A stretch of DNA of 5,003 nt. It comes from Comamonadaceae bacterium (GTDB taxonomy: Bacteria; Pseudomonadota; Gammaproteobacteria; Burkholderiales; Burkholderiaceae_C). The translations under genes were made by a program, and so were the position numbers. The stretch lies in the NCBI GenBank assembly GCA_947374485.1, contig CANCCF010000263.1:1-5003 (forward strand), written 5' to 3'. Shown here in pieces: positions 1 through 5,003 of the stretch. Position 1 is the stretch's first letter; every line of letters begins with the position of its first letter. Below the pieces are notes generated by a model that saw only the letters and a list, made by a program, of their open reading frames with translations, was not told where the DNA came from and ran no database searches.

Positions 1-1174
1 CCAGCGGATGCTGGTTGAGTTCGGCAAAGCGCTGCGCCAGATAAGGGCCAATATCGTCCTTGACCCGGCCCACCAGGTTTTCACGCTCCATCAATTCCAA
101 ATTAGCCAGCGCCACGGCGCAGGCCACCGGGTGGCCACTGTAGGTGTAGCCATGGTTGAACTCACCACCTTTTTCAATCAGCACCTCGGCCACGCGGTTG
201 CCCACCATGACGCCGCCCAGCGGGATATAGCCGCTGGTCACGCCCTTGGCAAAGGTCACGAGATCGGGTTTGTAGCCAAATTTTTCGTAGGCAAACCAGT
301 GGCCCAGACGGCCAAAGGCGCAAATCACTTCATCGCTGATCAGCAAAATGCCGTACTTGTCGACAATGCGCTGGATCTCGGGCCAGTAGGTAGCGGGCGG
401 AATGATCACGCCGCCGGCGCCCTGCACCGGCTCGCCAATAAAGGCCGCCACCTTGTCGGCGCCCAGTTCCAGAATTTTGGTTTCCAGCCAGCCCGCAGCG
501 CGCAGGCCGAAGGCGTCCTCGCTCTCGCCAGGCAGTGCGTTCTCCAGAAAATACGGCTGCCCGATGTGGGTGATATTGGGAATCGGCAAATCGCCCTGGG
601 CATGCATGCCGCTCATGCCGCCCAGTGAGGCGCCGGCCATGGTGCTGCCGTGGTAGCCGTTGATGCGGCCAATAATGGTCTTGCGCTGTGGCTGGCCCAG
701 CAGGTCCCAGTAGCGGCGCACCATGCGCACATTGGTGTCGTTGCTCTCGCTGCCGCTGCTGCTGTAGAACACATGGTTGAAGCTGCGGTCTCCCACATCC
801 GGCGCCAGTGAAGCCAGCTTGGCCGCCAGGCGGGTGGCCGGCACATTGGTGGTCTGGAAGAAGCTGTTGTAGTAGGGCAGCGTCATCATCTGCTGGTAGG
901 CCGCGTCGGCCAGTTCCTTGCGGCCATAGCCGGCGTTCACACACCACAGGCCGCTCATGCCATCCAGCACTTTTTTGCCTTCGGAGTCCCAGACATAAAT
1001 GCCCTCCGCATGCGTCATGACGCGCGCACCGCGCGTGGCCAGATCACCATGGTCGGTAAACGAGTGGATGTAGTGCGCGCTGTCCAGAGCCTGCAGTGCC
1101 TTGGTGTCCATGGCCTGTGCTTTCACAACCAGCGCGGGTGGTGCAATCACCGGTGCAAATGATTTGGTGTTCAT
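1..1174 (-). CDS. spuC: SpuC-like class III (omega) aminotransferase, putrescine/polyamine--pyruvate type; 3' end beyond window
   Basis: A PLP-dependent fold-type I, class III aminotransferase, most likely cytosolic, moving the terminal amino group of putrescine or a related amine to pyruvate. The reading frame is open from 1174 to the window edge, giving 391 codons of a family that usually has about 455-470 residues, so roughly the last 60-75 are missing. Visible motifs: SSSGSES at residues 138-144 (phosphate-binding loop), NGYHGS with Y174-H175 (cofactor stacking), GEPVQGAGGV, then SDEVICAFGR with D281 (pyridine nitrogen), AKGVTSGYIPLGG with K310 (Schiff-base lysine), and GYTYSGHP with T344. 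These match SpuC of Pseudomonas closely as I recall it. ATG at 1174 is preferred because AGGA sits five bases upstream; the next in-frame ATG is residue 22 and lacks support. It lies 45 bases downstream of the ligase gene, so probably in the same operon. Substrate is inferred from context; a beta-alanine or other omega-amino-acid transaminase is the main alternative. Confidence 0.9.
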   Translation of the reverse strand, partial: MNTKSFAPVIAPPALVVKAQAMDTKALQALDSAHYIHSFTDHGDLATRGARVMTHAEGIYVWDSEGKKVLDGMSGLWCVNAGYGRKELADAAYQQMMTLPYYNSFFQTTNVPATRLAAKLASLAPDVGDRSFNHVFYSSSGSESNDTNVRMVRRYWDLLGQPQRKTIIGRINGYHGSTMAGASLGGMSGMHAQGDLPIPNITHIGQPYFLENALPGESEDAFGLRAAGWLETKILELGADKVAAFIGEPVQGAGGVIIPPATYWPEIQRIVDKYGILLISDEVICAFGRLGHWFAYEKFGYKPDLVTFAKGVTSGYIPLGGVMVGNRVAEVLIEKGGEFNHGYTYSGHPVACAVALANLELMERENLVGRVKDDIGPYLAQRFAELNQHPL

Positions 1175-1179
1175 AAAAA

Positions 1180-1183
1180 TCCT
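1180..1183 (-). promoter_or_regulatory. Ribosome binding site for the aminotransferase
   Basis: Read on the minus strand, AGGA is followed by five T residues and then the ATG at 1174. It is a modest Shine-Dalgarno match, but it is the one that decides this start over the internal ATG at residue 22. Confidence 0.5.
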
Positions 1184-1219
1184 GTCGGTGTCTGAATCAA
1201 TAGTTGAATGCAACGGGGC

Positions 1220-2587
1220 TTAGACGTGCAGCAGCAGGTGCTCGCGCTCCCAGGGCGAAATGACTTTCATGAATTCATCGAATTCCAGTTCCTTGATCTC
1301 GGTGTAGACCGTGACGAACTCCTTGCCCAGGATCTCGTGCAGATCGGTTTCCTTGCGCAACCAGTCCAGTGCCTCGCCCAGGCTGCGCGGCAGCGAATAG
1401 GCCGACAGATAGGCGTCGCCGCGCATCTCGGGCTTGGGCTTGATCTTGTTCTTGATGCCCAAGTAGCCGCAGGCCAGCGTCATGGCCATGGCCACATAGG
1501 GGTTGGCATCGGCACCGATCACGCGGTTCTCCACACGCCGTGCAGCGGGCGAAGAAATCGGCGAGCGAATGCCCACGGTGCGGTTGTCATAACCCCACTC
1601 GATATTGATGGGCGCGGCCGTATTGCGGGAGAGGCGGCGGTAGCTGTTCACATACGGTGCCACCAGCACCATGGCGGCCGGAATGTAGCGCTGCAGGCCA
1701 CCGATGTAGTGCATGAACATCTCGGATGGCGTGCCATCCGGGTTGCTGAACACGTTTTTGCCACTGGCAACGTCCAGCAAACTCTGGTGCACGTGCATGG
1801 CGCTGCCCGGCTCCCCGGCAATCGGCTTGGCCATGAAGGTGGCATACATATCGTGGCGCAGTGCGGCCTCGCGCACGGTGCGCTTGAAGAAGAAAACTTC
1901 GTCGGCCAGGCCCAGCGGCTGGGCGTGGAAGAAGTTGATCTCCATCTGACCGGCACCGACCTCGTGGATCAGCGTGTCCACGTTGAGCTCCATCTTGTCG
2001 CTGTAGTCGTAGATTTCTTCGAACAGCGGATCGAACTCGTTCACTGCGTCAATGCTGTAGGCCTGGCGCGAGGTCTCGGCACGGCCGCTGCGACCAATCG
2101 GCGGCTTCAGCAAGGTGTTGGGGTCGGTGTTGCGGGCGGTGAGGTAAAACTCCAGCTCGGGCGCGACGATGGGCTGCAAGCCCTCGGCGGCAAACAGGTC
2201 GCACACGCGGCGCAACACGCTGCGCGGTGCAAACGGCACCAGGTTGCCACTGTGGTCAAAGCAGTCATGGATCACCTGCGCCGTCGGGTCGGCAGCCCAG
2301 GGCACGATGCGCACAGTGCTGGGGTCGGGGCGCAGCTGCATGTCCTTGTCGGTAGGATCAATCACATCGTAGTAAGGGCCGCTCTCGGGAAATTCACCGG
2401 TTACGCCCATGGCCACAATCGCCTGGGGCAGGCGCATGCCACGGTCCTCGGTGAACTTGGCACGGGGCAAAATCTTGCCACGCGCCACCCCGGTCAAGTC
2501 GGGCACCAGGCATTCCACCTCGGTCACGCGGCGCTCATTGAGCCACTGTTCCAGGTCGTTGAAATTCATATTTTTGGTTTCACTCAT
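1220..2587 (-). CDS. puuA: Glutamine synthetase-like glutamate--amine ligase (gamma-glutamylputrescine synthetase family)
   Basis: 455 residues, the usual length for GlnA-like gamma-glutamyl-amine ligases, which use ATP to join the gamma-carboxyl of glutamate to putrescine or another primary amine in the cytosol. An N-terminal beta-grasp domain (about 20-120) precedes the catalytic domain. Glutamine synthetase residues seen: E144 and E146 in ELEFYL, E209 and E216 in HEVGAGQMEI, H265 in AMHVHQSL (metal binding), R318 in SYRRL, R336/R341 in NRTVGIRSP, and E353-N-R355 before ANPYVAMA. The ammonium site differs from true GlnA: the E327 position aligns with A324, and the Asp50 loop is replaced by DLTGVARGKILPRAKF. 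The NLYDLPPEE adenylylation motif is also absent. This argues for an amine ligase instead of the housekeeping enzyme. The ATG at 2587 has a strong AAGGAG six bases upstream; M7 is a less likely start. It lies between PuuD-like and SpuC-like genes. The exact amine (putrescine, spermidine, another monoamine as for IpuC) cannot be read from sequence. Confidence 0.92.
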   Translation of the reverse strand: MSETKNMNFNDLEQWLNERRVTEVECLVPDLTGVARGKILPRAKFTEDRGMRLPQAIVAMGVTGEFPESGPYYDVIDPTDKDMQLRPDPSTVRIVPWAADPTAQVIHDCFDHSGNLVPFAPRSVLRRVCDLFAAEGLQPIVAPELEFYLTARNTDPNTLLKPPIGRSGRAETSRQAYSIDAVNEFDPLFEEIYDYSDKMELNVDTLIHEVGAGQMEINFFHAQPLGLADEVFFFKRTVREAALRHDMYATFMAKPIAGEPGSAMHVHQSLLDVASGKNVFSNPDGTPSEMFMHYIGGLQRYIPAAMVLVAPYVNSYRRLSRNTAAPINIEWGYDNRTVGIRSPISSPAARRVENRVIGADANPYVAMAMTLACGYLGIKNKIKPKPEMRGDAYLSAYSLPRSLGEALDWLRKETDLHEILGKEFVTVYTEIKELEFDEFMKVISPWEREHLLLHV

Positions 2588-2593
2588 TGCTCT

Positions 2594-2599
2594 CTCCTT
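2594..2599 (-). promoter_or_regulatory. Ribosome binding site for the glutamate--amine ligase
   Basis: AAGGAG on the minus strand with a six-base spacer to the ATG at 2587. It is near consensus and the strongest Shine-Dalgarno in the window. It favours the first methionine over M7 and suggests high translation of this gene within the operon. Confidence 0.8.
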
Positions 2600-2629
2600 G
2601 CTGCGTGGCAGCGTACTAAATACTTTTTA

Positions 2630-3400
2630 TCAAGCGGCGCGCAGAAGCTGGCGTACACGGCAGGCATCGCCAAAAGCCTGGAAAATCGCGGCATAAAACG
2701 GGTTGTCTGTGGCCTTCCATTCCGGGTGCCATTGCACCGCATAGGCAAAGACCTTGGCACCCGTGACTTCAAAGGCTTCCACCAGGCCATCCGGTGCATG
2801 GGCCAGTGCACGCAATCCCTGTGCCAAACGGTCCACGCCCTGGCCATGCACCGAGTTCACCTGGGCCTCCAGCGCACCCGCCCACTGTGCAAATACGGAA
2901 CCGGTTTCCAAACGCACACTGTGACTGGGGCCGTATTGCTGTTCGTAACTGCCTTCGGGTGATTCGCGGTGTTCCAGGTGGCCTGGCAGTTGGTAGACTT
3001 TTTGATGCAGCGTGCCGCCCAGGGCCACATTAATTTCCTGAAAGCCGCGGCAGATGCCCAAGAGCGGCACGCCCTGCGCCACACAAGCCTGCACCAGGGG
3101 CAGCGTCAAGCCGTCACGCACTTCGTCCAGCATCAGGGTCGGGTCGCTTAGTTCGGAGCCAAAGCGCGTCGGGTGCACGTTGGAGGGGGAGCCGGTGAGC
3201 ACGACACCATCGACCAGGCCCAGCAGGGTGTCGATCTGGTCGGCATCGGCGAGGGGAAACAGCAGCGGCTGGCAGTTCGCGTTGACCTTGACGGCACGGG
3301 CGTATTTGTCGCCCAGCACCAGAAAAGGCATGCTGCGCTCGGCGCTTCCAAGCAGTCTGTGGTCCGCGGGGAGCCAGACCAGTGCGGGTGGCTTTTTCAT
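2630..3400 (-). CDS. puuD: Gamma-glutamyl-gamma-aminobutyrate hydrolase (class I amidotransferase-like, peptidase C26)
   Basis: A 256-residue protein, close to the E. coli PuuD length (about 254), that hydrolyses the gamma-glutamyl bond of gamma-glutamyl-GABA or an analogue, releasing glutamate. Class I glutamine amidotransferase triad residues are in place: nucleophile C117 in GICRGFQEINVALGG, then H225 and E227 in QWHPEW near the C-terminus. The N-terminal half carries DGVVLTGSPSNVHP (64-77), typical of peptidase C26 proteins; the stretch after it (about residues 78-96) is rich in acidic residues. The frame stays open upstream to an ATG at 3568, but ATG 3400 is chosen: GGAG lies six bases upstream, the length fits the family, and the longer form would add 56 non-homologous residues overlapping the divergent regulator. 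It is the first gene of the operon, 42 bases before the ligase. Its pairing with a PuuA homologue makes this role much likelier than a generic glutaminase. Pseudomonas equivalents are PauD1 and PauD2. Confidence 0.92.
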   Translation of the reverse strand: MKKPPALVWLPADHRLLGSAERSMPFLVLGDKYARAVKVNANCQPLLFPLADADQIDTLLGLVDGVVLTGSPSNVHPTRFGSELSDPTLMLDEVRDGLTLPLVQACVAQGVPLLGICRGFQEINVALGGTLHQKVYQLPGHLEHRESPEGSYEQQYGPSHSVRLETGSVFAQWAGALEAQVNSVHGQGVDRLAQGLRALAHAPDGLVEAFEVTGAKVFAYAVQWHPEWKATDNPFYAAIFQAFGDACRVRQLLRAA

Positions 3401-3406
3401 CGGTGT

Positions 3407-3410
3407 CTCC
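3407..3410 (-). promoter_or_regulatory. Ribosome binding site for the PuuD-like hydrolase
   Basis: GGAG on the minus strand, six bases before the ATG at 3400. It decides the start against the upstream in-frame ATG codons and leaves the divergent region free for control elements. Confidence 0.65.
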
Positions 3411-3430
3411 GTGTTCTTTGCATGATTGTG

Positions 3431-3454
3431 TTGCAGAATTGGACGCATTGCAGA
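3431..3454. repeat. Direct repeat TTGCAGA, 17-bp period, candidate regulator site
   Basis: TTGCAGA occurs at 3431-3437 and exactly again at 3448-3454. A shorter TTGCA also occurs at 3418-3422. Direct repeats are the known operator style of several MocR proteins such as GabR. The two copies overlap the -35 and the base of the -10 of the proposed operon promoter. Seven bases repeated once in a short region may still be chance. Confidence 0.35.
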
Positions 3455-3470
3455 GCCATTTGGGGTGGCT
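3454..3470. repeat. Inverted repeat AGCCA-N7-TGGCT, candidate operator
   Basis: Two perfect 5-bp arms (3454-3458 and 3466-3470) flank a 7-base spacer and form a 17-bp dyad centred at 3462, near the middle of the divergent gap. It abuts the proposed -35 element of the catabolic operon on its upstream side, a position suited to activation. Binding by the neighbouring MocR protein is inference only. Confidence 0.35.
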
Positions 3471-3502
3471 TCATGGTGCCAGTTAAGAAACATCGAAAAC
3501 AC

Positions 3503-3506
3503 AGGA
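3503..3506 (+). promoter_or_regulatory. Ribosome binding site for the MocR regulator
   Basis: AGGA with a six-base spacer to the ATG at 3513. It supports this start over the in-frame ATG at 3426, which would prepend 29 residues lacking similarity to the GntR winged-helix start. Confidence 0.6.
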
Positions 3507-3512
3507 ATCCGC

Positions 3513-4985
3513 ATGCTGTCCGAACTACTGCTCACCGAAATGGAGCGTCTGCGCCAACAAGACAACATGCCGCTGCACCGCCAGCTCTACGAGGCCATGC
3601 GCCGCGCCATTCTGGACGGCAAACTGGCCGCCGGTGACCGCCTGCCCTCCAGCCGCGAGCTCACGCAAGACCTGCAACTCTCTCGCAACACGGTGGTGGC
3701 AGCGCTCAACCAGCTGGGGGTGGAAGGTTATCTGGTCAGCCGCGTGGGCAGCGGCACCTATGTGCACGACAACGTGCCCCGAGCCCAGGCGCGCACCCCG
3801 CATGCCAGGGCCAGCAGCGCCCAGGCCCAGCTCTCCAAACGCGGCACCGCCCTCTCCACCACGTTCTGCGCCACGCAGCTGGAGGTGCAACCCTTCACGC
3901 CCGGCCCGGCCGACTTCAGCGCCTTTCCGGTGGCCATGTGGCAGCGCCTGCAAAACAAGCACTGGCGCATGACCTATCCCGAGATGCTGGACTACAGCGA
4001 TACCGGTGGCCACGCACCGCTGCGCCGTGCCGTGGCCGACTACCTGCGCGTGTTTCGCAGCGTACCGCTGGAGGTGGAGCAGGTCATCATCACCAGCGGC
4101 ACCCAGCAGTCGCTGGAGCTGTGTGCCCAGCTGCTGGGCGACCATGGCGATACGGTGTGGCTGGAAGACCCGGCCTACTGGGGTGCCATCAAGGCCTTTA
4201 TGGCCACCGGCCTCAAGCCACATCCGGTGCTGGTGGACCAGCATGGCATGGCCCCCTGCCCTGCCGACGAAAAGCGCCCGCCGCGCCTGATCTACACCAC
4301 GCCCTCACACCAGTACCCCACCGGCGCCGTGATGTCGCTGCCGCGCCGGCAACAGCTGCTGTCCATTGCCGCCACCCACAACGCCTGGATTCTGGAAGAC
4401 GACTACGACAGCGAGTTCCGCTTCAGTGGCCCGCCACTGTCTTCGCTGGCCGGGTTGGACCAGGACCAGCGCGTGCTCTACATGGGCTCGTTTTCCAAGG
4501 TGCTGTACCCGGGCCTGAAGCTGGGTTATCTGGTGGTACCCAAGCGCCTGGTGGGCGCCTTCAAGCAGGCGCACTACGACCTGAACCGCCCCGGTCAGAT
4601 GCCCTTGCAGGCGGCCCTGGCCGAGTTCATCGAACTGGGCCACTTTGCCAGCAGCCTGCGCCGCGCCCGCCACAGCTATGCCGAACGCCGCCAGTGCCTC
4701 TTGGCCGCCTTGCAACCCTGCCTGGGCCAACACGCGCACATCTCGGGGGCCGAGCAGGGCCTGCACCTGTGTCTGCGCCTGCCCGCTGCCGTGGATGACA
4801 AGGCGCTGGCGCTGCGCATAGGCGCCCTGGGTATGACGGTGCGGGCGCTGAGCGCCTATTGCCTGGAGCGCACGGATGCCAAGGGGCTGGTGATTGGCTA
4901 CGGCTATGCGCCGCTCTCCGATATCGCCCACTATGGTCCGCTGCTGGCAAAGGCGATTCAGGCGGAGCTGGCCCGGCTGGCCTGA
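3513..4985 (+). CDS. MocR/GabR-type transcriptional regulator (GntR winged helix fused to PLP-binding aminotransferase fold)
   Basis: 490 residues, normal for MocR proteins, which bind DNA through an N-terminal winged helix and sense ligands through a PLP-bound, class I aminotransferase-like domain, usually as head-to-tail dimers. The winged helix covers about 20-84, with LPSSREL (44-50), the recognition helix around LSRNTVVAALNQL, and the wing GYLVSRVGSGTYV. A low-complexity Ala/Arg/Gln linker (about 88-112) leads to the effector domain: TSGTQQSLEL (194-203), EDPAYWG (218-224), TPSHQYPTG (263-271), EDDYDSEFR (295-303) and GSFSKVLYPGLKLGY (325-339). D296, Y298 and K329 reproduce the spacing of D279, Y281 and K312 in B. 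subtilis GabR, so PLP binding is expected. The Arg that holds the substrate carboxylate near the C-terminus of GabR seems absent here. Divergent orientation to the puuD-puuA-spuC-like operon suggests it controls that operon and perhaps itself. Whether it activates or represses is unknown. Confidence 0.93.
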   Translation: MLSELLLTEMERLRQQDNMPLHRQLYEAMRRAILDGKLAAGDRLPSSRELTQDLQLSRNTVVAALNQLGVEGYLVSRVGSGTYVHDNVPRAQARTPHARASSAQAQLSKRGTALSTTFCATQLEVQPFTPGPADFSAFPVAMWQRLQNKHWRMTYPEMLDYSDTGGHAPLRRAVADYLRVFRSVPLEVEQVIITSGTQQSLELCAQLLGDHGDTVWLEDPAYWGAIKAFMATGLKPHPVLVDQHGMAPCPADEKRPPRLIYTTPSHQYPTGAVMSLPRRQQLLSIAATHNAWILEDDYDSEFRFSGPPLSSLAGLDQDQRVLYMGSFSKVLYPGLKLGYLVVPKRLVGAFKQAHYDLNRPGQMPLQAALAEFIELGHFASSLRRARHSYAERRQCLLAALQPCLGQHAHISGAEQGLHLCLRLPAAVDDKALALRIGALGMTVRALSAYCLERTDAKGLVIGYGYAPLSDIAHYGPLLAKAIQAELARLA

Positions 4986-5003
4986 GCTTCCGTGCGGCAG
5001 CTG

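Larger units (their letters stand above)
3401..3512. promoter_or_regulatory. Divergent intergenic control region between the catabolic operon and its MocR regulator
   Basis: These 112 bases separate two divergent start codons and are visibly more AT-rich than the flanking genes. They must hold the operon promoter (minus strand) and probably the regulator promoter (plus strand). On the minus strand a weak pair can be proposed: CTGCAA (3448-3453) as -35 and CACAAT (3425-3430) as -10 with a 17-base spacer, matching consensus at only 3 and 4 of 6 positions, as expected for an activator-dependent promoter. I found no convincing plus-strand promoter. MocR regulators commonly act from such divergent gaps. 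The function of the region is a confident inference; the exact promoter boxes are not. Confidence 0.7.

Noticed and set aside
8..628. A 206-codon plus-strand open frame at the left edge.
   Set aside because: It lies opposite the aminotransferase, whose minus-strand frame contains all PLP-binding motifs in order.
1208..2962. A 584-codon plus-strand open frame opposite the ligase and part of the hydrolase.
   Set aside because: The minus strand here encodes two proteins with clear catalytic motifs. The antisense translation is rich in His, Gln, Val and Gly with no recognisable domain, the usual result of reading opposite GC-rich codons.
3426..3512. Extended N-terminus for the MocR regulator starting at 3426.
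   Set aside because: The extra 29 residues do not resemble a GntR start, and ATG 3513 has AGGA at proper spacing.
3401..3568. Extended N-terminus for the PuuD-like hydrolase starting at 3568.
   Set aside because: It would add 56 residues unlike the family, overlap the divergent regulator, and lose the good ribosome binding site at 3407-3410.
3525..4244. A 239-codon minus-strand open frame inside the regulator gene.
   Set aside because: It is antisense to the well-supported MocR gene and has no domain or convincing ribosome binding site; treated as a GC-driven shadow.
4986..5003. Possible terminator or next gene after the regulator.
   Set aside because: Only 18 bases remain, with no hairpin and T-run that I can see, too short to judge.

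Overview
The window holds one compact locus for catabolism of a polyamine or other primary amine, together with its probable regulator. On the minus strand three genes run in the same direction with gaps of about 40 to 45 bases: a PuuD-type gamma-glutamyl-GABA hydrolase (2630-3400), a PuuA/GlnA-like glutamate-amine ligase (1220-2587) and a SpuC-like class III aminotransferase (start at 1174, running off the left edge). On the plus strand, divergent from this operon, is a MocR-type transcription factor (3513-4985), made of a GntR winged helix fused to a PLP-binding aminotransferase fold. The 112-bp divergent intergenic region (3401-3512) contains a short inverted repeat and a direct repeat that are candidate operator elements.

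Organism: the DNA is GC-rich, with strong G/C preference at third codon positions and long open shadow frames opposite the genes. Gene content and protein character suggest a free-living proteobacterium. My best guess is a beta-proteobacterium of the Burkholderiales (Comamonadaceae-like), but this rests on general style and not on a marker gene.

How the genes fit together: in the gamma-glutamyl route, PuuA joins glutamate to putrescine (or a related amine), the free amine end is oxidised to an aldehyde and then to an acid, and PuuD removes the glutamate to release GABA or an analogue. In the transaminase route, SpuC moves the amino group of putrescine to pyruvate. This locus places a SpuC-type transaminase beside PuuA and PuuD homologues. 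No PuuB-type oxidase or PuuC-type aldehyde dehydrogenase lies in the visible part, although either could lie beyond the left edge. Control appears to be by a MocR protein instead of the PuuR repressor of enteric bacteria.

Nothing in the window looks mobile. I see no tRNA, rRNA, CRISPR array, insertion sequence or clear terminator. The window is essentially fully explained by four genes and one regulatory gap; the interest lies in the gene combination, the ligase's altered ammonium site, the regulator's apparent lack of a carboxylate-binding arginine, and the operator candidates.
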